A stretch of 64,000 nucleotides of DNA. Source: Terriglobia bacterium. Its GTDB lineage: Bacteria > Acidobacteriota > Thermoanaerobaculia > Thermoanaerobaculales > Thermoanaerobaculaceae. The DNA lies in assembly GCA_020073245.1 (NCBI GenBank), contig JAIQFQ010000013.1, positions 1 through 64,000 of the forward strand, given 5' to 3'. The position numbers and the translations under genes were made by a program. Below are positions 52,593 to 61,349 of this stretch, in pieces. Positions within the stretch are counted from its first letter, which is position 1. Each line of letters begins with the position of its first letter. Below the pieces are notes generated by a model. It was not told the DNA's origin, did not search any database, and saw nothing but the letters and a program-made list of their open reading frames with translations.

Positions 52593-52635
52593 GTTCAGGC
52601 CCTCCCCCCGAGGCCTGCCGGCGGCGGCCCCGACG

Positions 52636-53457
52636 CTACTCCTTGTTCAGGTCCGGCATCGCAGGCCCGCGCTGCGGCTGCATCATGTCGGTCTCGGTGT
52701 AGCCGGCGGGGATCGCGAAGGTGGATGCGGCGATCTCCGCCTTCCGCAGTTTCGTGACCTCCGTCGTGGTCTTCGTCTGGCCGCCGTGCTTGCCGTGGCC
52801 CGCCGAGACGACGACGGTCTTGAGGTGGAACCCGGTCATCTTCGCCTTGGCGAGGTCCGAGACTTTCTTCAGTTCACCCATCACCTGGCCGCCCCCCATG
52901 CCCTCGAGCGCCTTGCTCGCGTGGGCCGGCATGGCGATGGCGGTGGTCGTCCAGATGTCCTCGACCGAGTCGGCGGGGGTCTTCTTGTCCCCCATGACGG
53001 GCAGGTGCATCACCATCGTGTACGTCGTGTGCCAGCGGTAGTGCGTGGTCGGATAGCCGAGGATCTCTCCGCCCGGTTCCTCGAGCACCTTCTCGATCTT
53101 GGGGTCCGCGATCTCCATCTTGATCCCCATCTTCGCGGCTGCTCCCATCCCGGCCTCCGCGCCTTCCATCATCGCTGCCAGATCGAACTTGGAGTACGTC
53201 TTCTTCTCGGGGTTGACGATCGTCATCTCGCCCTTCGCGTTGACCAGCATGTACATGCCCTTGGAGAACATCGGGTTGTGGGTTTCGGCGAACTCGATGC
53301 GGGCCTGGTCGCCTTCCGCCTGGGCGTTCATGACCATGTCGCCCATGCTGGCCTCTTGCCCCCCTTCGGTCTTGGTGACGACTGTGAATTCGAGGCCCGC
53401 CCACGCCGGGGTTGCGGCGATTGCCGCGATGACGAAGGTCCGCAGGATTCGGCGCAT
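52636..53457 (-). CDS. Secreted DUF4412-like protein
   Basis: 273 residues from ATG 53457 (AAAGGAGACACTCAG upstream). The signal peptide ends at TPAWA. The mature part, LEFTVVTKTEGG ... ARIEFAETHNPMFSKGMYMLVNAKGEMTIVNPEKKTYSKFDLAAMM, then ILGYPTTHYRWHTTYTM, matches the strand order of DUF4412-type lipoprotein-fold proteins (LolA/LppX-like half barrel). Rich in Met. Possible lipid- or hydrophobic-ligand binding; that is inference from fold resemblance. First gene of a pair with the HEAT protein. Confidence 0.65.
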   Translation of the reverse strand: MRRILRTFVIAAIAATPAWAGLEFTVVTKTEGGQEASMGDMVMNAQAEGDQARIEFAETHNPMFSKGMYMLVNAKGEMTIVNPEKKTYSKFDLAAMMEGAEAGMGAAAKMGIKMEIADPKIEKVLEEPGGEILGYPTTHYRWHTTYTMVMHLPVMGDKKTPADSVEDIWTTTAIAMPAHASKALEGMGGGQVMGELKKVSDLAKAKMTGFHLKTVVVSAGHGKHGGQTKTTTEVTKLRKAEIAASTFAIPAGYTETDMMQPQRGPAMPDLNKE

Positions 53458-53633
53458 CTGAGTGTCTCCTTTCGACACCGGCGGCTGCGACGAGCGTTGC
53501 CAACGCTGCGACCGAGACGCCGTTTCGCAAATTCTAGCTTCCACGTTGGTCCTGTCAACCGGCCCCACGGTCGGATGATTCCCGGGACGGCAGACGTCGT
53601 GCCGGCGCCGCGCGTGCCCGCCGCCGGTCGCCG

Positions 53634-53639
53634 TACAAT
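53634..53639 (+). promoter_or_regulatory. -10-like TACAAT upstream of the M14 peptidase gene
   Basis: TACAAT, 27 bases before the ATG at 53667; -35 not evident. Confidence 0.35.
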
Positions 53640-53666
53640 GACCGCCTGGTGCGCCGGGGGTGACGG

Positions 53667-56363
53667 ATGAGGAGACGATGTTTTGCGCTTACGGTCGGTG
53701 CCGTGCTCCTTTCGGTCGGTTGGGTCCGCGCCGCCGACGTTTTCGACGTTCTTCCGAAGGCGGCCCACGACCCGAAGGTGCCCACGCTGAAGAGCGTCCT
53801 GGGGTTCGACTGGGGCGAGGAGATCACCGATCCTGACCAGGTCGCACGGTACGCGCAGGCGCTCGAGGCGTCGGCCGCCGGGCGGGTGCGCCTGCTCGAG
53901 TACGGCAGGTCAACCGAAGGTCGCCCCCTGCTCCTCCTGGTGGTGGGCTCGGCGGAGAACCTCGCCCGCTTCGACGCGATCGAAACGGACCTCGGCAGGC
54001 TGGGAGACCCGAGATCGCTGCCCGAGGCTCAGGCCGAGAATCTGATCAGGCAGCTGCCTGCAGTGGTGTGGATCCAGTGCTCCGTGCACGGGGACGAGGC
54101 TTCCGGGGGTGATGCGGGGCTGGCGCTGGCCTACCACCTCGCGTCGGGCACGGGTGCCGAGGTGGAGCGCATCCTCGCCAGCGCGCTCGTGGTCGTCGAC
54201 CCGATGGAGAACCCGGACGGGCGTGCGCGCTTCGTCGCGTCGAACCGGCAGGCCCGCGGGGCGCGGGCGGACCCCGAGCGTGTCGCGGCGGAGCACGTCC
54301 AACCATGGCCAGGGGGGAGGGTCTCTCACGATCTGTTCGATCTGAACCGGGACTGGTTCGTGCTTTCTCAGCCCGAGACCGCGGCGCGCGTCGCCGCCAT
54401 GCTGCGCTACCACCCCATCGTCGTGACGGACCTCCACGAGATGGAGGCCGACATGGGGTACTACTTCGCTCCGCCGGCCGCTCCGCGCCATCCGCTCCTG
54501 GTGGGGCAGGGCGACGCCTTGCTCGATTTGCTCGGCCGGGCCAACGCGGCCGCGTTCGACGCCCACGGCTACCGGTACTGGACGCGAGAGGTGTTCGATG
54601 CGTTTTACCCCGGCTACGGCGACTCCTGGCCCAACCTGAGCGGCGCCGTGGGGATGACGTTCGAGGAGGGCGGGAGCCGGGGCCTCGCCATTCTACTGAA
54701 GGACGGCGACACGGTGACCTACGCGGACGCCATCGAGCATCACCTCCTAGCCGCCTTCACGACGTGCCTTACGACGGCTGGCAACCGCGAGAGATTTCTC
54801 CGCGCCTGGTTCGCCTACCGGCAGACCGCCGTGGCTGAGGGGCAACGGGGTTCGGCACGGGCATACGTCCTAGGTGACGGAAAGCGATCGGTGTCGGCCC
54901 TCGAGCTCGGTGAGCTGCTGGCTCGGCAGGGCGTGGAGGCGGCCCGGGTGACGGCCGGGAAGGAAGGCGTGGCGACCGGCAGCGTGCTTGTTCCGCTCGA
55001 CCAGCCCCTGGGCCGGCTGGCGCGGGCTCTCCTCGACCGGGGCGCCTCGATGGGTGAGGCGTTCGAGAAGGAACAGGAGCGGCGCGACGCCAAGAGGCTG
55101 CCCGACGAGATCTACGACCTCACGGCGTGGTCGCTGCCACTGCTTCGGGGGCTCGAGGCAAGGACGTTGCAGACCGTTCCCGGCGGGCTGGGTATCGAGC
55201 GCATCAAGCCGGGTGAACGGTCCCTGGGGACCGTGAGTGGAGAGGGAAAGGTCGCGTTCCTGCTCTCTTGGGAGAACGAGGCCTCGGTGCGCGCGCTCGC
55301 GCGGCTGTTGCAGGCCGGCTTGAAGGTCGCCGTTGCCACCAAGCCGTTCACGGTTGGAGGCAAGGCGTTCGAGCGTGGCACCGTGGTCGTCCGCCGGGCG
55401 GCCAACGGAGAAGCGCTGCGGCAGCAGGTGGAGGAGATCGCGCGCGAGACCGGTGCGAGCTTCGTGGGCACCGACACGGGCTACGCGGACAAGGGTATCG
55501 ACCTGGGTTCGACGCACGTCGTGCCGCTCAAGGTGCCGCGGATCGCTGTCGCCTGGGACGTGCCGACCTCGCCGATGAGCGCGGGTGGGCTGCGCTGGGC
55601 GCTGGAGCGAGCGTTCGGCTATCCGGTGAGCGCGGTGCGCACGGGCTCGCTCGCCCGGGCTGACCTCTCTCACTTTGACGTCATCGTGATCCCCGACTCC
55701 TGGGAAAGGGGCGGTTCGTACCCGGTAACGCTCGGGGAGGAGGGCGCCAAGAGGCTCGCCTCGTGGGCCGACGAGGGCGGAACCATCGTGGCCGTCGGCG
55801 CCGGCGCTGCCTTCCTGACCGGCGAGAAGATCGGGCTCCTGGCGTCCAAGCTGGAGAAGCGCCTGGGATCGCAGCCGCAGCCGGAGAAAGGGAACCCGGA
55901 GAAGGGGAAGTCGGAGAAAGGGAAACCGGAGGAGGCGGAGAGAGGGTCGGCCGCGGGGGAGCGCAGTTTCAACTACGAAGACGCCATCAAGCCTCCGGAC
56001 GAAGATCCACCGCTGGTGCCGGGATCGATCCTGCGGGTCGAGCTCGACACGGAGAGCGTTCTTGCGGCCGGCTTCCCCGGCGGCACTGTGGACGTGCTGG
56101 TGGAGTCGCATCGGATCTTCACCCCCCTCAAGCTCGACCGCGGATCGAACGTCGGCGTCTATGCGCGGCCCGACGACCTGGTACAGGCGGGATTCGCGCT
56201 CGCGACATCGCGAGAACAACTCCCCCACAAGGGGTACCTTATGCTGCAGGAGTGCAAGCGCGGCAAGGTGGTGGCGTTCGCCGAGGACCCGGTTTCCCGT
56301 GGGCTCGCCCGCTCCGCCATGCTCCTGTTCGCCAACGCGGTATTCTTCGCCCCTGCCTACTGA
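53667..56363 (+). CDS. Exported M14-family zinc carboxypeptidase-like protein
   Basis: 898 residues with a signal peptide (CFALTVGAVLLSVGWVRA). The M14 catalytic domain (~40-370) shows the first zinc ligands in SVHGDEASGG (HxxE), NPDGRARF, DLNRDWF, the second His in TDLHEMEADMGYYF and the general-base Glu near TFEEGGSRG. The C-terminal ~500 residues are a class often joined to such peptidases, including a Rossmann-like segment (VIVIPDSWERGG ... ASWADEGGTIVAVGAGAAFL). Between ~735 and 765 a Pro-Glu-Lys-Gly repeat linker (PEKGNPEKGKSEKGKPE) is built from the same GA-rich units seen in intergenic DNA. Periplasmic or secreted peptide degradation is likely. Confidence 0.85.
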   Translation: MRRRCFALTVGAVLLSVGWVRAADVFDVLPKAAHDPKVPTLKSVLGFDWGEEITDPDQVARYAQALEASAAGRVRLLEYGRSTEGRPLLLLVVGSAENLARFDAIETDLGRLGDPRSLPEAQAENLIRQLPAVVWIQCSVHGDEASGGDAGLALAYHLASGTGAEVERILASALVVVDPMENPDGRARFVASNRQARGARADPERVAAEHVQPWPGGRVSHDLFDLNRDWFVLSQPETAARVAAMLRYHPIVVTDLHEMEADMGYYFAPPAAPRHPLLVGQGDALLDLLGRANAAAFDAHGYRYWTREVFDAFYPGYGDSWPNLSGAVGMTFEEGGSRGLAILLKDGDTVTYADAIEHHLLAAFTTCLTTAGNRERFLRAWFAYRQTAVAEGQRGSARAYVLGDGKRSVSALELGELLARQGVEAARVTAGKEGVATGSVLVPLDQPLGRLARALLDRGASMGEAFEKEQERRDAKRLPDEIYDLTAWSLPLLRGLEARTLQTVPGGLGIERIKPGERSLGTVSGEGKVAFLLSWENEASVRALARLLQAGLKVAVATKPFTVGGKAFERGTVVVRRAANGEALRQQVEEIARETGASFVGTDTGYADKGIDLGSTHVVPLKVPRIAVAWDVPTSPMSAGGLRWALERAFGYPVSAVRTGSLARADLSHFDVIVIPDSWERGGSYPVTLGEEGAKRLASWADEGGTIVAVGAGAAFLTGEKIGLLASKLEKRLGSQPQPEKGNPEKGKSEKGKPEEAERGSAAGERSFNYEDAIKPPDEDPPLVPGSILRVELDTESVLAAGFPGGTVDVLVESHRIFTPLKLDRGSNVGVYARPDDLVQAGFALATSREQLPHKGYLMLQECKRGKVVAFAEDPVSRGLARSAMLLFANAVFFAPAY
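55881..55940 (+). repeat. In-frame GGAGAAAGGGAA repeat in the M14 gene
   Basis: Four approximate copies of GGAGAAAGGGAA(C/A)CC encoding PEKGN/K. Absent from the ordinary catalytic regions of the family. Confidence 0.7.
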
Positions 56364-56431
56364 TGGGTGCGCACGCCTGGAGAGGCGGGAGACGGGGTCC
56401 ATAGAGCGATGGCCGGGCCGGAGGCTCTCGG

Positions 56432-57364
56432 ATGAGCGCGCTGTGGTGGGTTGGGTTCGGTGCCGTCGTGGCGCTGTTGCTGGGGCTGGACCTGTTCGTC
56501 TTTCACCGTCGGCCCGGCCACGAGGGCACGCGGCGTGCCCTGATGTGGAGCGCATTCTGGTTCGGCCTCGGTCTCTCATTCTCACTCCTCGTGGGGTTCA
56601 CGCGCGGGCACGACGGTGCGCTCGCATACATCACGGCCTACCTCGTCGAGCTCTCCCTCTCGGTGGACAACCTGTTCGTATTCGTCGCGCTGTTTGCCTA
56701 CTTCAGCGTCGCGCCGGAGCACCACCACCGCGTGTTGTTCTGGGGCATCCTGGGAGTCCTGGTCACGCGGGGAGCGTTTATCTTCGCGGGTGTCGCGCTG
56801 ATCGCCCGGTTCCACTGGGTGATGTACGTCCTCGCGGTCGTACTGATCTTGACCGGTGTCAGGCTCGGCCTCGGCGTCGGGGAAGACGTGCACCCCGAGC
56901 GCAACCTCGTGGTGCGCTGGGCGAGCCGCGTGCTGCCGATGGTGAAGAGCTTCCACGGCAATCGCTTCGCGGTGCGGACCGAACACGGCTGGCGGTTCAC
57001 GCCGCTCCTGTTGGTGCTGCTGGCGATCGAGAGCACCGACGTGATGTTCGCGACGGACTCTGTCCCGGCGGTCCTCGCGATCAGCAGGGATCCGTTCGTG
57101 GTGTACACCTCGAACATCTTCGCCGTCCTCGGTCTTCGCGCCCTCTACTTTGTCGTGGCGGGCGCACTGAGGACGCTTCGCTTCCTGCGGCCGGCGCTCT
57201 CGGTGGTCCTTGTGCTGATCGGCGTGAAGATGGTCCTCGCCGACGTCGTCGAGATCCCCACCGGGGTATCGCTCGGGGTTGTCTTCCTCATCCTCGCGAG
57301 CGCGACCACGGCCTCGTTGCTCATGCCGGAAGTCAAGCAGCGACGGCGGGGGCGGGAGGAGTAG
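56432..57364 (+). CDS. TerC/Alx family integral membrane protein
   Basis: 310 residues with eight or nine membrane segments. The two family signatures are present: AYLVELSLSVDNLFVFVALFAYF in the first half and LLAIESTDVMFATDSVPAVLAIS in the second, each placing acidic residues in the membrane for metal coordination. Alx of E. coli exports manganese; TerC members also serve metalation of exoenzymes. ATG 56432 with GGAGGCTCTCGG upstream. 68 bases separate it from the M14 gene, too short for a yybP-ykoY manganese riboswitch. Confidence 0.9.
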   Translation: MSALWWVGFGAVVALLLGLDLFVFHRRPGHEGTRRALMWSAFWFGLGLSFSLLVGFTRGHDGALAYITAYLVELSLSVDNLFVFVALFAYFSVAPEHHHRVLFWGILGVLVTRGAFIFAGVALIARFHWVMYVLAVVLILTGVRLGLGVGEDVHPERNLVVRWASRVLPMVKSFHGNRFAVRTEHGWRFTPLLLVLLAIESTDVMFATDSVPAVLAISRDPFVVYTSNIFAVLGLRALYFVVAGALRTLRFLRPALSVVLVLIGVKMVLADVVEIPTGVSLGVVFLILASATTASLLMPEVKQRRRGREE

Positions 57365-57483
57365 GTCCCTGATGTGGGTCGGGGCCGGCGACGGCCGCAT
57401 TCGAGGACGTTGGCAGTGCGGACAGCAGGGACGCCGGAAAGAGGCGAGGGCCCCGGTGTGTTCCTGGGGTGGGAGCATCGGCC

Positions 57484-58893
57484 ATGCCACAACACGAGTC
57501 GGCCAAGACACGTCTCGAGAGGGACACGCTCGGTGAGATGGAGGTTCCGGCGGGAGCGCTGTACGGCGCTCAGACGGCGCGCGCCGTAGAGAACTTCCCG
57601 ATCAGCGGATGGACACTGCCGCCGAGGTTCCTGGCGAGCCTCGCTCGCGTCAAAGCGGCGTTCGCCCGAGCCAACGGGGAGCGCGGGCTGCTGCCGCCCG
57701 ATACAGCCTCCGCAATCGCGGCGGCCGCCGACGAGGTGGCCACCGGTGGCCACTCCGACCACTTCCCGATCGACGTGTTCCAGACGGGGTCGGGTACGTC
57801 GACGAACATGAACATGAACGAGGTCCTGGCCCACCTCGCTAACGTCCGCCTCGGGGGCGACCCGACGGCGCACCGCCCGGTCCACCCGAACGACCACGTC
57901 AACCTGGGTCAGTCGTCGAACGATGTCATACCGGCGACGCTCCGCTTGGCGGCAGCGGTCGGCTGGCGCGATGACGTTCGCCCCGCGGTCGAGAGGGTCG
58001 CTGCCGAGTTGATGCGCCTTGCCGTCAAGCACCGCGGGACCGTAACTCTCGGCCGCACGCACTTCATGGACGCGGTGCCGACGACGTACGGACGCGTCTT
58101 CGGAGCCTGGGCGGACCGGCTGCACACGTCCGCCCGGTCAGGCAACGAAGGGGCTCAGCGACTCCTCCTGCTCCCACTCGGCGGCACCGCTGTTGGGACC
58201 GGGATTAGCGCCGACCGCGCGGTGGTGGCGCGGGCGACGAAACTCCTATCGGAATACACCGGCCTCTCACTCACTCTGGAGCCGAACCCGGCCGTGGGGA
58301 TCTCGGCGCAAGACGCCCCGATTGCTTTCGCCGACGCCCTTGCCGCCATCGGGCGCGTCCTGCTCGCGGTTGCGAGCGACATCCGTCTGCGCGCCTCCGG
58401 CCCATTCGGGGGCCTGGGTGAACTGGAGCTTCCCGCCGTCCAGCCGGGGTCCTCCATCATGCCTGGCAAGGTGAACCCGGTGATCCCGGAGGCGGTGGTG
58501 CAGGCCGCGTTGGAGGTGGAAGGGTTGGCATCAGCGTGCCGGGCAAGCGCAACGTTGCACCAACTCGACCTCTCCCACGCCAATCCGCTTCTCGCATGGA
58601 ACCTCGACACGATCGCCAGGCTCCTGACATCGTCGTGCACGGTGCTGGTAGAGCGCTGTCTCTTCGGGCTGAGGGTCAACGTGGAGCGTACGCGTCGGCT
58701 GGCGGCGGCCAGCCCCGCACTCGCGACCGCCCTCGCGGTGCGCATCGGATATGAGCGCGCCGCGGAGGTGGCGAAGGCTGCAGAGGCTGCCGGGACGAGC
58801 GTCGCCGAGGCGGCCCGCAAGCTCGGTGTGTTGTCGGACCCGGAGCTGGCCGAGGTGCTGGACGTCGCCAAGATGGCGGGCGCGGAGCCGTGA
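57484..58893 (+). CDS. fumC: Fumarate hydratase class II
   Basis: 469 residues from ATG 57484. Interconverts fumarate and malate in the TCA cycle without an iron-sulfur cluster. Signatures in order: RLERDTLGEMEVPAGALYGAQT, QTGSGTSTNMNMNEVLA, HPNDHVNLGQSSNDVIP, the TLGRTHFMDAVP block with the catalytic His and, near residue 325, the superfamily motif GSSIMPGKVNP with the catalytic Ser. The combination matches fumarase rather than aspartase or argininosuccinase, though aspartase is the closest alternative. Monocistronic; shares the TCA theme with gltA downstream. Confidence 0.9.
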   Translation: MPQHESAKTRLERDTLGEMEVPAGALYGAQTARAVENFPISGWTLPPRFLASLARVKAAFARANGERGLLPPDTASAIAAAADEVATGGHSDHFPIDVFQTGSGTSTNMNMNEVLAHLANVRLGGDPTAHRPVHPNDHVNLGQSSNDVIPATLRLAAAVGWRDDVRPAVERVAAELMRLAVKHRGTVTLGRTHFMDAVPTTYGRVFGAWADRLHTSARSGNEGAQRLLLLPLGGTAVGTGISADRAVVARATKLLSEYTGLSLTLEPNPAVGISAQDAPIAFADALAAIGRVLLAVASDIRLRASGPFGGLGELELPAVQPGSSIMPGKVNPVIPEAVVQAALEVEGLASACRASATLHQLDLSHANPLLAWNLDTIARLLTSSCTVLVERCLFGLRVNVERTRRLAAASPALATALAVRIGYERAAEVAKAAEAAGTSVAEAARKLGVLSDPELAEVLDVAKMAGAEP

Positions 58894-58913
58894 GCGGGAC
58901 CGCCGGGCGACCG

Positions 58914-59080
58914 AAGGGGCGGAGGAGCAGGGGTGCAGAGGTGTGCGTGGCTTGCACGGGGTCCGCGAGGGAGTCAAGAGTTCAGAGTGCAGGGTCGAGA
59001 GTCGGAACCTCAAGGCGCCGGGCCACTCGGCCGTTCCGGTCGTTCGCCTCTTCACTCTTAGCTCACAGCTCTTAATTCAT
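58914..59080. repeat. Chained micro-repeat block after fumC
   Basis: GGGGCGGAGGAGCAGGGGTG (58916-58941), then GTCAAGAGTTCAGAGTGCAG and GGTCGAGAGTCGG (58973-59005), then the complement-like TCTTCACTCTTAGCTCACAG / CTCTTAATTC (59048-59078). Confidence 0.7.
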
Positions 59081-59143
59081 TCCCCGGTCTTCGCGTGCTC
59101 GAGGCATCGTCCGCCGGGGATTCCGGTAGCCGAGGAATCCCCG

Positions 59144-59149
59144 TATCAT
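59144..59149 (+). promoter_or_regulatory. -10-like TATCAT upstream of the rhomboid gene
   Basis: TATCAT, 23 bases before ATG 59173; AGGAAGGGA lies between as ribosome-binding site. Confidence 0.35.
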
Positions 59150-59172
59150 GTGTTGCAGGAAGGGACTCTCGC

Positions 59173-61143
59173 ATGTTCATCCCGATCGGGCTCGACCAGA
59201 CGGCCGTCCGGCGTCTGCCATGGGTGAGCATCGGTATCATCGTGCTGAACCTCCTGATGTTCCTCGTGGTCGGCACCACCGCCAGCGATGTCGAGCAGCA
59301 GGCGGGACGGCGGGCCCAGGAGGTCATCGAGTACTGGACCAAGCACCCGTACCTCAAGCTGCCCGATGAGATGCTGCCGCCCGGGATGTCCCGGTCGGAG
59401 CGCGAGAAGCTGACGCTGCTCACCGAGGCCATGAGGAGTATGCCGGGGCGGTCGGTGCCCGACGCCGAGCAACGCGCGGAAGAACAAAAGGAGCTCGAAG
59501 GACTCGTCCTTCGCCTGCATGAGGGCGTCGCGGAGCATCCGTTCAAGTCCTGGGGGTTGATTCCGTCCGATCCCAAGCCGCTCGCGTTCCTGACCAGCAT
59601 GTTCATCCACTCGGGGTGGATGCACCTCCTCGGGAACATGTTGTTCTTCTACCTCTCAGGGCCGTTCCTCGAGGACGCGTTCGGCCGCCCGCTCTTCTCC
59701 CTTCTGTACCTGAGTTCCGGAGTGGCGGCCGCATTCGTCCATATCGCGACGTTCCCGCAATCCGACGCGCCGCTGGTAGGGGCGTCGGGAGCAATCGCGG
59801 GGTGCATGGGGGCGTTCCTCGTGCGCTTCGTGCGCAGGAAGATCCGGTTCCTCTACTTCTATTTCATCGGCTTCTTCCGGACCGGCACCGTGGACCTCCC
59901 CGCCTGGGTCGTGCTGCCGTTGTGGTTCCTTCAACAGCTCTTCTTCGCGGGGCTCTCAGGTTCTAGCGGTGTGGCGTACCGGGCGCACGTCGGGGGCTTC
60001 CTCTTCGGCTTCGTCGCCGCGTTTGCGATCAAGCAGCTGCGGATCGAGGAGAGATACATCGCCCCCAAGATCGAGAAGGAGATCTCCGTGAGCCAGCACC
60101 CGGCGCTGGAGGAGGGGATGGACCTCCTCGCGAAGGGCGAAACCGCGGCGGCACGGGGGTCGTTCCAAAAGGTGCTGGTCGCAGAGCCCCGCAACGTCGA
60201 TGCGCACCTCGCGATCTGGCAGAGCCATTGCTACGAGGGCACGCCTGAAGAAGGCGCCGAGCATCTCGTTCACGTGATCGAAGAGGAGGTGCGTCGGGGC
60301 GAGCAGACACTCGCGTTTGACCACTGGCGTGAGCTGGCCTCGAGCGGGCGCCAGAGCGGGCCGGCTGCGCTCCGCTGGCGCCTCGCGGCTTCTCTGGCGG
60401 CATCCAACCGCTCCGCGGCGGTCGAGATTCTGCGGAACCTCGCGAGCGATGCCGACGCCGGTCTGCTTGCCGAAAAGGCGGCCCGACACCTTGCGGCGCT
60501 CGGAGAGCCCGCACTGCCGGTCTCCGCGTCGGCCGCGATCCCGACGATGAAGGCCGCCCTCCCTGAGCCGCCGCAGGCGGTCCCGGCGCCCTCGGCGACA
60601 CAGACGCCTTCCGCGGCTTCGGCGCATGCGCCTGCGGAGGTGCCCGAGGTCCACGTTGCACCGCCCCCCCCGCCGCCGGCTTTCTGGGAGGCGTTGACGC
60701 AACACCCCGCTCCGCTGTCGACCTCGCTGGGCGGACCGGAGATCGAAATCTGCACGGTCGAGGCGCTCCAGAGCGAAGGTCTGCTCCTGCGCGGGGTCTC
60801 GGGCGGGTCCGACCTGCTCCCATTCGCGGAGGTGGAGAAGGTCGTGGTCGCCGGCATCGCGGCCGCACCGAAGCCCTTTCTCGTCCTCGACCTCCTCCTG
60901 GCGCGGGCCGAGGGGCAGCCCAGGCGCGTGGAGCGCCTCCTCAGCACTGAGTTCGACCCGCGAGAACTCGCCGCGCGGCTGGACCTGAAGCCACTCGATG
61001 CGTTCCGCGAAGTGGTGAGGGTGATCGCAGAGCGCGCCGGCGCCGCCGTCATTCCATCCGATATCCTGATGCCGTCGGCGCGGATACCCACCTTCGACAG
61101 CCTGGAAGCCTACGAGCGGGACAGCCTCGCACCTCTCGGCTGA
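59173..61143 (+). CDS. Rhomboid-family intramembrane protease fused to TPR-like and C-terminal domains
   Basis: 656 residues. After a first membrane segment (VSIGIIVLNLLMFLVVG) and a ~100-residue insertion, the rhomboid core (~135-300) shows FIHSGWMHLLGNMLFFYLSGPFLED, the nucleophile Ser in GASGAIAGCMGAFLVRF and the partner His in YRAHVGGFLFGF. A TPR-like helical region (~310-450: LLAKGETAAARGSFQKVLVAEPRNVDAHLAI) is followed by a Pro/Ala linker (EPPQAVPAPSATQTP) and a ~130-residue C-terminal domain I do not recognise. Rhomboids cleave membrane helices; the cytosolic appendix suggests a dedicated partner. Start chosen by AGGAAGGGA. Confidence 0.85.
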   Translation: MFIPIGLDQTAVRRLPWVSIGIIVLNLLMFLVVGTTASDVEQQAGRRAQEVIEYWTKHPYLKLPDEMLPPGMSRSEREKLTLLTEAMRSMPGRSVPDAEQRAEEQKELEGLVLRLHEGVAEHPFKSWGLIPSDPKPLAFLTSMFIHSGWMHLLGNMLFFYLSGPFLEDAFGRPLFSLLYLSSGVAAAFVHIATFPQSDAPLVGASGAIAGCMGAFLVRFVRRKIRFLYFYFIGFFRTGTVDLPAWVVLPLWFLQQLFFAGLSGSSGVAYRAHVGGFLFGFVAAFAIKQLRIEERYIAPKIEKEISVSQHPALEEGMDLLAKGETAAARGSFQKVLVAEPRNVDAHLAIWQSHCYEGTPEEGAEHLVHVIEEEVRRGEQTLAFDHWRELASSGRQSGPAALRWRLAASLAASNRSAAVEILRNLASDADAGLLAEKAARHLAALGEPALPVSASAAIPTMKAALPEPPQAVPAPSATQTPSAASAHAPAEVPEVHVAPPPPPPAFWEALTQHPAPLSTSLGGPEIEICTVEALQSEGLLLRGVSGGSDLLPFAEVEKVVVAGIAAAPKPFLVLDLLLARAEGQPRRVERLLSTEFDPRELAARLDLKPLDAFREVVRVIAERAGAAVIPSDILMPSARIPTFDSLEAYERDSLAPLG

Positions 61144-61349
61144 ACACTGGGGCCGGCGGGAAAGCGAATTCGGGTATTATTGGCGGGTCTTGAACCACAG
61201 GGACGTGCGGTGGTCCGGCGACGGCGGGGGGGTTGCCGAGACATCCCAGCGGCACGATCCGGAGCTCTCGGGCGCGGTACCCCTCCCCCGGCGGGGACCG
61301 GCGCCGAACGAACGGGCGGGATGGGCCCACGACTGAAGAGGGGGAAACC

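Noticed and set aside
56364..56431. Manganese (yybP-ykoY) riboswitch before the TerC gene
   Set aside because: The gap is 68 bases and no such structure can be drawn.
61233..61349. N-terminal extension of citrate synthase to 61233
   Set aside because: The extra 39 residues are Arg/Pro/Gly-rich and lack homology; ATG 61350 has a purine-rich ribosome-binding site.
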